This document shows positions 11,028-20,178 of a stretch of DNA of 64,000 nucleotides, in pieces. How positions within the stretch are numbered: the first letter of the stretch is position 1; every line of letters begins with the position of its first letter. The position numbers were made by a program, and so were the translations under genes. Source of the DNA: Aplectana chamaeleonis (lineage: Eukaryota; Nematoda; Chromadorea; Rhabditida; Cosmocercidae); contig JAPDOI010000065.1 in NCBI GenBank assembly GCA_029168955.1, positions 1,302,001 through 1,366,000 on the forward strand. The letters run 5' to 3'. The notes beneath the pieces were generated by a model. That model did no database searches, was not told the DNA's origin, and saw only the letters and a list, made by a program, of their open reading frames with translations.

Positions 11028-11518
11028 GAGTGAATTCCTGGTACCATTGAAGGCATTATGCCATTCTGTGAGGTTGATGGGGACCGAGGTTAATGGGGAA
11101 TGGGGTTCAGAATTTGGTTTGGGAGCGACTGAGGGGCTTGATGATAGATGTGCGCAGTTCGAAAGGACTATAACATCTTACTGCAAAACTTGGACCGTCT
11201 TCAGACACAATTGTCAAAATGGTTGCTCAGCAAGCGAACAAAATAGTTGTTATGGCTAGCACGGTAGCATTTAATAGCATACGTTGCGTTGCTTTGGTGT
11301 CGGCAGTAATGGTGGTTATAAAACATTTTCCAGCTCGATCACGTGTTGACCGCATTACCGCCTATGAGGCGAGAACTTTCAAATGTGAGTGTGAGAAGCA
11401 AATCCGCAGAAGCCGAAAAACACCTCTCTCGCCCCTAATTTCCTAAGGAACCGGAATGGCCGTCGTCAGCATGACTAGGCAGTGGGAAGTGGTTCAGCAG
11501 GACACATTTAGGGTACTC
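11028..11518 (+). pseudogene. broken partial copy of the 17.3-18.7 kb gene pair
   Basis: It aligns with the 3' part of exon 1 and with exon 2 of the upstream gene at 17313-18017 (VPLKAL, then SSDTIVKMVAQQAN and VMASTVAFN), then with the start of the downstream gene (ATGGCCGTC...CAGTGGGAAGTGGTTCAGCAGGAC at about 11457-11505, written here in part only). The upstream half has stops and frameshifts. The two halves again meet at a stop codon followed 9 nt later by the second ATG (11456). The 54-nt intron of the intact gene is absent, and homology stops at the first donor of the downstream gene. 42-bp minisatellite pieces lie on both sides. Confidence 0.65.
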
Positions 11519-11529
11519 GGGAATAGCCT

Positions 11530-11690
11530 TAAAAAGTGTGCGGGATTCCACTGGAAGTGCGCTGAGCGCCGGGCAATGTGTGTGGGACCTAACTGTGAGT
11601 ATGCCAAGCATCGGGGAAAGTGTGCAGACCCATCTGTGATGCGGGACCCAACTGATTCGGCAATGATTCAATTATTCTATGCGTCACAAC
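11530..11690. repeat. 42-bp minisatellite, short piece
   Basis: Same unit as 10.6 kb (AAGTGCGCTGAGCGCCGGGC...GTGGGACC). Units at 11556 and 11598 are 42 bases apart. It ends with the same AACTGATTCGGCAATGATTC tail as the first piece. Confidence 0.8.
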
Positions 11691-12198
11691 GGGCACACCT
11701 ACAAGTAAGTGGGTGTGCACCTTGTTGGCTCTATAGAACCGAAATAAGTTTCCCTTCGGCTTCTAGCCTATCCTAACCCCATCTCTGGCTCCACCCAATT
11801 CGAACTTTTCATGATATTCTCCGTAACGTCTGCCTTATAATGTTGATGTTAAGTCATCTCCTGAGAATATTTTCTATCCCCGTTGCTCTAAATTTATGAC
11901 ATCCCACGCAATTTTTTTCTGTCGCTTTTCCTTCCTTAGTCTCCGTTTTTTTTTTCGGAAAACAGAATTCCGCACGTCCCTGGTAGCTGTAGTCTCGCAG
12001 TTACTGTCGTTCAGATTTCCATGTTATCAAGTGTTGCGCGACGATTGGTATATCCCCAAGTTTTCGCAAATTTCGCTCACATCCCTGGCGCCCGAGCACA
12101 GAGCTCTCCTCTCATTTTATGGACCACAGCATAGAATGAGGTGATCTAACACTATCTCTTCAAATTCGTTAGGCATATAGCATGTTTCCAGCACACGC

Positions 12199-12470
12199 TT
12201 GGTTCATCACAAGCAAGTTTTTGCCTCGAAGTACTACTGGAAGCGGTCCGCCGACACAACTCAAGATTGTGTTGTACTCTTCGATGATGATCATGTGGTT
12301 TTCGGCAATATCGTAATTTTTGTCTACGACACCCTCCTTTTGAACTGTTTTGTGCTTCTCAAAGAAATGGAAATTGAGAATCCTTTCTGCAACCTTGCCG
12401 ATGCTCTAAGAGTCAGTCAACATCCTGCACGGAATCGTGCTATTCTAGCTCTTAACACTGTATGTAATCA
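12199..12470 (+). pseudogene. possible transposase C-terminal tail exon
   Basis: The open frame contains YYWKRSADTT, CVVLFDDDHVVFGNIVIFV and LLKEMEIENPF. A Y-W-R...V-x-G-I-x-F pattern of this kind is common at the extreme C-terminus of the transposase-like family at 1.3-9.0 kb, so this may be its last exon. The frame runs on into the MITE at 12556, which adds an unrelated tail. It could equally be an unrelated gene fragment. Confidence 0.3.
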
Positions 12471-12555
12471 TAACAAATTTTTCAAAAAAGTGATTAGGTA
12501 TAATTTAAACGTACGCAGCGCATTCAAAATTACGAACTGTACAACAGTTATTAAT

Positions 12556-13645
12556 CTGACAAGGGAACCACAATAAGTCATAGTGACCATTTCAGAAGAA
12601 ATGTACTTTTCTAGAACCATTTTCGGACGAAAAATCCGAATATGCTCACCGCAGCTGCCTAGACCCACTCTGGAAAAAGTTATGAGCGTTTTTTAAAGCT
12701 TCGCGGCAAGGTAAGGGTGCCCCCATGGAATTTTTAGGGTGTTTTTAAATTTTTTCCTGATTTCGCTAAAAACATGTATGTAGGGGTAATCTGGGATGCT
12801 GAACACGAATCTGGGGTTCGCTCGCCCAAATTTTAAGGTTTACTGTAGGTTACGGTAGGTAACATGCCATTTAGGAGACAAAGCCTACCTCAATATTCCG
12901 ATAATCGAAAAATGGACATCAAATTCGTATTCAGCACCCCAAATAACCCTCACATAGAAACTTTGAGACAAATCTGAGACTTTGACCAAACTACCGTATA
13001 CCCACCGTAATCTACCGTAAACTGCCAAAAATCGATAAACCGACATCAGATTCGTGTTCAGCACTCTAAATAACCCCCAGAAGAACGATTTGAGCCACAT
13101 CTGTCGTCACATTCCGGAAATCGTCAAAAGTCGCAATTTGCCATCAAATTCTCCGCCGATGGGAATATGTGAACGAATACAGTCGAAAACTTCGGAAAAT
13201 CGATAAATGAGTCTCATTTCCGTGATCAGCGCCCCAAATAACCCCCCAAACCGAATTTTTAGTCAAATCTGGAATATTTCTCTAAAACGCATCGAGCGCC
13301 CTCTGATTGGTATAAACAAACGCTCAACCGAAAATCCGTACAAGTCCAAAATGCTGTTAGTCTGCGCAAAGTTTGGAAAATGTTCCTTCAACCTAACTTT
13401 GCTTAACAGGGAGTTTTGGACGCTGAACACGATCATGAGGTCAGTTTCCGGATTTTCGTAAAAGTAATGCACTTTTTGGAGGGTACAAAAAGTACGAAAA
13501 TCGGAGAAAGAATGCCTATAACTTTTTTCAGAGTGGGTCTAGGCAGCTGCGATGACATATTCGGACTTCTCGTCCGAAAATGGTTCTAGAAAAGTACATT
13601 TCATTTGGAATGGTCACTATGACTAATTGTGGTTCCCTTGTGAGC
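12556..13645. mobile_element. 1.1-kb MITE with long imperfect TIRs
   Basis: The left end starts CTGACAAGGGAACCACAAT and the right end is ATTGTGGTTCCCTTGTGAG. The inverted similarity runs for about 130 bases through TAGAACCATTTTCGGACGAAA and GCTGCCTAGACCCACTCTG. Interior words (TTCAGCACCCCAAATAACCC, GTAGGTTACGGTAGGTAAC) recur in the copies at 16, 22 and 47 kb. No transposase is present. The outermost TIR bases match the pogo-like element at 42.8 kb, which suggests cross-mobilisation (inference). Confidence 0.85.
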
Positions 13646-13839
13646 GATGCGAAGTACGTCTCCTGTGATTAGCGTCATTCTGTAATAAATCGTTTCTTTC
13701 CGAATTTAAATGAATCTTTATAGAAACCATGTTTGTCTCCAATTGAACAGGTGGTTCTTACCCACTAGTACTGAAAATTCCAATTCACTGTGCTGACTGT
13801 TTCGTTCCCATTCACTGTGCTGACTAGACTTGGAACCGA

Positions 13840-14285
13840 ATCGAATAATTATTCGAATAATATTCGAATAATTCGAATATTCGAGTATTCGAATATTCGA
13901 TTCATTCGGGAATTTCAATTTTGGGGTTTATTCGAATATTAGATTTATTCGGGAATTTAAAATTTGGATTTATTCGAATATTCGATTTATTCGAGGATTG
14001 AAATTTTAGATTTATTCGCATATTCGATTTATTCGAGAATTGAATTTTTGGATTTATTCGAATATTCGATTTATTCGAAAACTTAAATTTTGGATTTATT
14101 CGAATATTCGATTTATTCGGGTATTTCAATTTTGGATTTATTCGAGTATTCGATTTATTCGAGAATTTCAATTTTCGATTTATTCGAATATTCGATTTAT
14201 TCGAGAATTAAAAATTTGGATTTATTCGAATATTCGATTTATTCAAAAATTTTAATTTCGGATTTATTCGATAAAATTCGGAAAA
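13840..14285. repeat. 42-bp minisatellite, TTATTCGAATATTCGA type
   Basis: About ten A+T-rich units, each with TTTATTCGAATATTCGATTT; TATTCGAATA at 13929 and 13971 are 42 bases apart. The TTCGAATATTCGAA core is self-complementary. Reading frames stay open on both strands because the period is divisible by 3; the NIRINPKFK- and SIYSRIKF-type peptides are artefacts. Confidence 0.92.
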
Positions 14286-14497
14286 AAAGTGCCTCACATT
14301 CGAGTTAGGCAAGACCTATTTCCTTTGAAACAGGAACCCTTCAAAGAATCTTTTCGCAAATTGAGCTATCCATTTTTGTGAGTAACATTTCCGCTGTTCG
14401 TTCTTGTGTGCAGGTCTCCCGTTGCGCGCTGTACACAAGCACCAACGCATATTGATTAGGGGCGGTGCTATCCGAAGTTGCCGCAACAGGCTGGACA

Positions 14498-15425
14498 GGT
14501 ACTCAGAAAAACCAAAACAAGTTACTTGTAATATAACTGTAACTTACTTGAATGTCTCAAGTAACTTACATTTATATTACATGTAACATACATTTATGTT
14601 ACATGCAACTTAAATTTATATTACATGTAAGTTACACTTATGTTACATGTAACTTACATTTATATTTTCATTATGAAGGCCATAACGTGACGCGGACGAC
14701 ACGCGACGCAGAGAGCGTGTTCCAGACCACAAACTACGCGAAAAAATGCTGTGCAGGGCCTCCCATGCTGGTGTGGGGCCAAGTACCTGAAACTAGGGTA
14801 GTTGAACCAACATCAACGCCAGTCGTAAGCCTGACCCCGCGAGTGCGTCGTAGATTTCCCTTGGAAACATCTTCTTGGTCGATTTAAGTTACTTGCGACT
14901 TATATTGTGCCGTTTGAGTTACATGGAACATATCGGAGGCGCACTGCACCCAGTATCCTCTCAGAAATCGAAAACAAGTTACTTGTAACATATCTAAGCC
15001 TATGTAAGTTACCTGCGACTTATCTCAAGCCATTTAAGTTGGGGCCTCCTAAACAGGCAGCAGCGACCGTTTATCCCATCGTTTTTAGCACTGAATACGC
15101 AGGAAGTTGGCAAGTTGAAACTTGTTGAAACTCGCAGAGCATTTCTACTGGCAAAACAATGAGATGGAACACATATTGATAAACAGTCACTGCTGCCTGT
15201 TTAGGTTTTCTCATTTAAGTTACATGCAACATATCGACAGGAAACCGCTGGCAATTCGCCTCCAATATGTTACATGTAACTTAAATGGCACAATAAAAGT
15301 CGCAAGTAACTTACATCGGCTTAGATATGTTACAATTAACTTGTTTTCGGGTTTTTATGTTACGAGTAACTTGTTTTCGGGCTTTTATGTGACAAGTAAC
15401 TTGTTTTCATTTTTCTGGGTAGCCG
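14498..15425. mobile_element. inverted-repeat element with 22-bp GTTACATGTAAC subterminal repeats
   Basis: Terminal inverted repeats CAGAAAAACCAAAACAAGTT at about 14500 and AACTTGTTTTCATTTTTCTG at about 15398-15417. The inside of the left end is a tandem array of 22-bp units (ACATTTATATTACATGTAACTT), with starts at 14568, 14590, 14612, 14634 and 14656. Scattered palindromic AAGTTACTTGTAAC words occur toward the right end. The centre has no recognised gene. Confidence 0.7.
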
Positions 15426-15959
15426 TCGCCCATTGGCGCTGGGCCGCCTCCGCGAAATCAATAGTGTGTTCTCCTGCTCCCATTATTTTAGGCCGTCGCC
15501 GCCGTAATGGTGGATAGAGGGTATCCACGAAAGTGTGGCTGCCCCCTGTCCCCTAATGTGGGAGCTAGTTAAGCCAATCTCCTCCGATTTTCAACCCCTC
15601 CGTCACTGGTCTCCTTTCTTTGAATTTCGTAATTGATTCTGTATACACATATACGAAACGGAAATATAAGAATCAAACATGAGAAGCGAAGACAAGTTAT
15701 GCAACTCAAACTCACATTCTGCAGAAATTTCTCTCGCCGCGCTTTTTCTCCTCCTCTTTTCGAATACTCTGCTATCTTGATGCTCATCACCTTTTCGAAT
15801 AATTTGCTTTGGGGCAATATGTGTATCGTCGATCACTGGGCGAGAGATAGCCGCGACGCAGCGATCTAACGTGATATCACTTGATCGATGTTCATGACTA
15901 TCATTACCTCCTCGCTTGCGTGCGTGCCACGTTTGTTCGTCGCGGCGATCTCTCAACCA

Positions 15960-16690
15960 CCATCGGCATGGAATTCGCATTCAGCACCCCGAATTACCTC
16001 CGCATAGCAATTTTGAGTCAAATCCGAGACTAACCAGACTACCGCATACCCACCGTAATCTACAGCAAGCTGTCAAAAAATCGATATACTGCATCAGATA
16101 CGCGTTGATCACTACAAATAACCCTCAAAGAAACAATTTGAGCAACATCGTAGCGCTCCGGGTAACGTCAAAAGTCGCATTTTGCCATCAAATTTCCCTC
16201 CCGATGAGAAGCTTTGAACGAATTTAGTCGACAATCGACAAAGAAACCTCAGCTTCGTGATCAGCACCCCAAACACCCCACCACCACCACCAATTCTAGG
16301 GGAATTTAAGGTCAAATCTGGAATGTTTTTCTTCAACGCTTTCTGAAGCCCTACTTGATTTAGGTTAACGCTCAACCGAAAATTGGTACATGTGGGAAAT
16401 GGTATCACTTCGTGGAAGCTCTGGAAAAAGTGCTTTTGCCCACGCTTTGTCCAGGGGTTGTTTTGTGCGCTGAACACGATTGACCGTTTTCAGCATCTCG
16501 AAAGATCAGTATGCGTTTTTGGATGGTACAATAGGTATGCGAAACGGAAGAATGCCTATTACCGATTTTTTTTCAGAGTGACTAGGCAGCTGTGAAGGGC
16601 ATATTCGGGCCCTACGTTCAAAGTGGTTCTAGAAAAGTACAGTTTATGTGGGACTGCCAATTCGGCTATTAGTAGTTTCCTTGTTAGTGT
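15960..16690. mobile_element. decayed copy of the 12.6-kb MITE
   Basis: It shares TTCAGCACCCC, CATCAGATNCGTGTTGA and the right-end GAGTGACTAGGCAGCTG...GTGGTTCTAGAAAAGTAC, ending near TAGTAGTTTCCTTGT. The left terminus is missing. A 42-bp TTATTCG minisatellite starts about 150 bases downstream, as it does after the first copy. Confidence 0.75.
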
Positions 16691-16844
16691 TCCCCGTCTT
16701 GAAGGTAGTTCACGATAAAAACAGTCTCCTAGTTTCTTCGGAAGTCGAAGTTCCGGGGTGATATTGACCTTGATTTCGAAATGTCGAATATTCTCGGAAT
16801 ATTCGAATAGGATTCGAATATTCGAATAGTTGGTCAACTTTTCG

Positions 16845-17245
16845 AATACATTCATTCATTCGGAAATTTCGAAAAGGTTTTATTCGAATGTATTCATTTA
16901 TTCGGAATTTTTTGAAAGGCATTATTCGAATGTATTCATTTATTCGGGAATTTTTAAAAGGTATTATTCGAATGTATTCATTTATTCGGGAATTTCGAAA
17001 ACGCCTTATTCGAATATATTCATTTATTCGGGATTTTTGAAAACGCCTTATTCGAATATATTCATTTATTCGGGAATTTTGAAAACGCCTTATTCGAATA
17101 TATTCATTTATTCGGGATTTTTTAAAAGGCATTATTCGAATGTATTCATTTATTCGGGATTTTTTGAAAGGCACTATTCGAATGTATTCATTTATTCGGA
17201 ATTTTTGAAATGGCCGTATTCGAATTATTCATTCATTCGAAAACT
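16845..17245. repeat. 42-bp minisatellite, TATTCGAATGTATTCATTTATTC type
   Basis: About nine units; TATTCGAATG starts at 16881, 16923 and 16965, an exact 42-base spacing. The unit shares the TATTCGAAT core with the 13.9-kb array but otherwise differs (GAAAGGCAT instead of AATTTTGGAT). Both strands are open because of the period. Confidence 0.93.
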
Positions 17246-17312
17246 CGGGTCGAATGCCCATGTATAGTGCTGACTGATTTGTTGTGTAAATAAGTATTTC
17301 AGTAAAGGGAAA

Positions 17313-18017
17313 ATGTCTGCCGGTAACTACGGTTCCATGTGGGAGCCTATTAGTCAAAGTTATGCCCTTCTGGATCTTTGTTCGGCTGGTGGTTCTGTTA
17401 GCAACACCAACAATGTCATGAACGCACCAAGGCAACTACCTCATCAATGTGACCCGTACGGCGCTGAGAGTGGACGCATGAACGCCAACGATACAACTCC
17501 TGTTGCGTCGTTACCGTCGTATTCTGCCGCATCTTGCACGTCGTATAAAACGAGAGCGGACGCCATACTCAGTAAGGAATTGGTGCCGTTGAAGGCATTA
17601 GGCCAGTTTGTCGGTTCAACGGATAACGGAGCAGAATACCAGGTTCTAATGCTTCTCCCCCTATAATAGGCGTTACATAAAAGATTTTGCGTTTAGAATA
17701 TGGTTTGTGAACGCATGAAAGGATTGAGAATAGACGTGCACAGCCTCAAAGAGGTGCAACAATCTATTGCGAGCCTAGGATCATCTTCAGACACGGTCGT
17801 CCGCGAGCTTGTCAAAATCGTCGCTCAGCAAGCCAACATAATAGTTGGGATGGCTAGCACGGTAGCCTTTAATAACACGTGTTGTTTGAGTGTGCGTAGT
17901 AGTGGTGCTTATGAGCCCTTTTTTCAGCTCGATCACGTATTAACCGCGATCCCTCCGATAAGGCGAGAACTCGCGAATGTCAAAAGCAAAGCAACTAAGG
18001 CCGCTAAAGCTTCATAG
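17313..18017 (+). CDS. unrecognised two-exon gene, upstream member of a tight pair
   Basis: Exons 17313-17642 and 17697-18017 are joined in phase by a 54-nt intron (GTTCTA...TTTAG) and encode about 216 residues. A TATTTCAG acceptor-like site at 17295-17302, 11 nt before the ATG, could be a trans-splice site and supports this start. The N-terminal half is rich in Ser, Asn and Thr. The middle has KELVPLKALGQFV and a helical KGLRIDVHSLKEVQQSIASL stretch. A hydrophobic, possibly amphipathic AQQANIIVGMASTVAF follows, and the C-terminus is basic (KSKATKAAKAS). There is no signal peptide, clear membrane helix or known domain, and I do not recognise the family. The next gene starts 8 nt after the TAG. 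A broken copy without the intron lies at 11.03-11.46 kb. The intact frames suggest that this copy is expressed or recently was. Function is unknown. Confidence 0.7.
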
Positions 18018-18025
18018 GGACTGTA

Positions 18026-18701
18026 ATGGCTGCTGTAAACATGACGAAGCAATGGGAAATAGTCCAACAGGACCCGTTCGTGGTACGTTATACTTTTTCC
18101 GCCTCCCCTTTAGCCTACACTGCTAGTCTGATTTCAGCCAGTCGATCTTAAATTGCTCATGCAAAGATGGAGGCCACATTCCAGAATAAGGGAAGACGAC
18201 ATTGCCATCAAAGCAACAGCGTTTTATCGACTCTACCTCCGCCAAGTAAGCCCTCGACATTAATAGGCCATTTGATTAATGAAAACTCACATTTTTTCCA
18301 GGCCTGTTCCCCTGCCCATTCGATTCAACAATTTGCTTGCCGCATGAGTGGTAGCTGTGGAAAGAATCATCTACTAAAGGACCTGCCCGAAAATATTGTC
18401 CAAGTGCTAATTGGTAGGCTTATGTAAATTCTACGTTCTCAGTACCGCTAATCTCCCAAATTTTTTCAGACTGTGTTTTGGACTCCCTCGGACTGGGTCA
18501 TCCTGACCTGCACAAAACAGCGGACGCGATTAAGGCCCCTCCTACAAGGTAGGCCTGTCAATCGTCCTCTGAGCTTCTTTCATTGATGCGCTTCTGTTCA
18601 GTTTCTGGTTGTCACCCCCACAAAATACACTTGGAGCGCACTTGTTGTTGGGCTACAAGTCTCTATGTGGTGGGCTACACGCGAACTTTTGCCAGAGTTG
18701 A
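18026..18701 (+). CDS. unrecognised five-exon gene, downstream member of a tight pair
   Basis: Exons 18026-18082, 18138-18245, 18302-18413, 18470-18548 and 18602-18701 are separated by introns of 53-56 nt with GT donors and TTTCAG/TTCAG acceptors. All phases agree, giving about 151 residues. Motifs include MTKQWEIVQQDPFV at the start, a basic RWRPHSRIREDD, a Cys-containing ACRMSGSCGKNHL, and an amphipathic LPENIVQVLIDCVLDSLGL; the end reads LHANFCQS. No domain was recognised. The start follows the preceding stop by only 8 nt, too short for the roughly 100-nt spacer of a usual nematode operon, so coupled reinitiation or an unannotated alternative transcript should be considered. The TGA stop lies exactly at the left end of the MITE at 18699, so the original C-terminus may have been longer. 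Confidence 0.7.
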
Positions 18702-19018
18702 GTAACAGAATGAAAAGTTGAACTTGAGAAAACATGTGACAACTTAGGGTGATAGCACTATCAAAGGGGAGTGCACGAGAGAAACAGCTCGATCTACTTG
18801 AATATTACCTGTCTAATCACCCATAAACTCTCATCCACTTTCATGAATGCCGCTCTACTCCGGTTGGCTTTTGAAAATATAGTATTTCATCAGTGCACAA
18901 ACATGTAATATCCAGGTAACTCGAGCTGTTTCTCTCGTGCATTCCCATTTGATAGTGCTATCACTCTCAATTATCACATGTTTTCTAAAGTTTAACTTTT
19001 CATTCTGTTACTCGAAGG
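18699..19018. mobile_element. 320-bp inverted-repeat MITE
   Basis: Arms of about 95 bases (18699-18791 and 18919-19018) share GAGTAACAGAATGAAAAGTT, AAAACATGTGA, GATAGCACTATCAAA and GCACGAGAGAAACAGCTCGA. The divergent centre is about 125 bases. No coding capacity. Its left boundary supplies the stop codon of the gene ending at 18701. Confidence 0.85.
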
Positions 19019-19458
19019 GGTGCGAAAATACGGGCGTGGGAGACATGATAGCTCAAATATTGTCATCCTGGATGACTTTTAGCGCTTGAGACGTCGTTGA
19101 CGAAATGGTAGGGGCCGTGCGGGCCTATTTATGCTGATATCTCGACCATGTTTGCGAGCGTGTATGCTGCCTTTAAGGGAGTGTATGTAGAGAAGCAGAA
19201 AGAGTCCCTCACCCATGAACATGTGGTTTAGTAGTCTAAGGCGCTGTGTTGGGCATCCGTCGCGTAGGTTGGTGAGCTGCTGGCTCAAATACGTCGACAA
19301 GTGAGAGCTTTGCATTCAACGCTACTCTGCGAGAATAATTTTCAATCTAAGGTGGCAACCATAGGAGGCATCCAGGCGTCACCGACCTCAGTTTGGCTGC
19401 CTCCTTGAAGACACCACATTGGGGGATTGCTACTGGCCCAGGACTCAGTGCACCGCGT

Positions 19459-19812
19459 CCTCCGTGCGAAGCGTCGAGCTAGAGGTGACCCGAAAATCCT
19501 GCCGTCGGCTTGACCTTGGAACGCAATTTCACTACACACAGCAGACCCCGCGACTAACAGCTGTTTTTTTTATTTGGACCTTATATATAACGGCTTTGTT
19601 TCTGTGAACCTTTAGAGTCAAACGAGGAAATTATTCTAAAAATAATTAACTGTGGAGGGGAAATCGAAAAAGACCGAAGTTAGACACGATTAAAATTCAA
19701 AACAAAAACAGTGAGGCGGGGAGTTCATTGTGCGTAGCGAAGTTACGTCCATACACAAAGGAAAGGCATGTTTTTCGGGTCACCTCTGACTCGACGCTTC
19801 GCACGGAGGACG
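19459..19812. mobile_element. inverted-repeat element, about 350 bp
   Basis: Inverted arms of about 42 bases: GCGTCCTCCGTGCGAAGCGT and AGGTGACCCGAAAA on the left (about 19459-19500), and their complement at 19770-19812. Only the arms are symmetrical. A decayed MITE is the likeliest explanation. Confidence 0.6.
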
Positions 19813-20178
19813 CGGAGCGGCTCTCTAACCTTCTTCGCAGCGTTCATGCATGTCCCCCCCCGGACTTGGGAAAATCTGGAAATCGCTCGACCCTGTAGAT
19901 CAGGCGTGAGGTGCCAATGAGCTTCACTGCATCCCCTGCGGTAGTCGCACCCCGTGATTATAATCGGTGAGTTCAACACTAGACAACGCTAGATTGCTGT
20001 CGCATTTTTCTAACAAAATGAATACAAAAAATGCAAAGCCTATCCATTGAACACTCAATAAAACAAGTAAATTCAACAACATCAGAATACATATAAAGAT
20101 ATTTGTTACAAGTATCGCCCGACATTTTCACCCCTTTGAGCGGTGAATAATGGGCTATGCGATTCCTTTCTAGTTGCT

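Noticed and set aside
14520..15420. Telomere-like repeat
   Set aside because: The TTACATGTAAC words have a 22-bp period and lie in a TIR element; they do not match the nematode TTAGGC repeat.
13902..17267. Repeat proteins of the NIRINPKFK and FIYSGFFKRHYSNV type
   Set aside because: They are translations of 42-bp arrays; both strands and several frames are equally open and there are no splice or start signals.
18015..18028. A 39-nt intron removing the stop between the paired genes
   Set aside because: The best donor/acceptor pair leaves another stop immediately after joining, and the length is at or below the minimum for introns here (53-56 nt).
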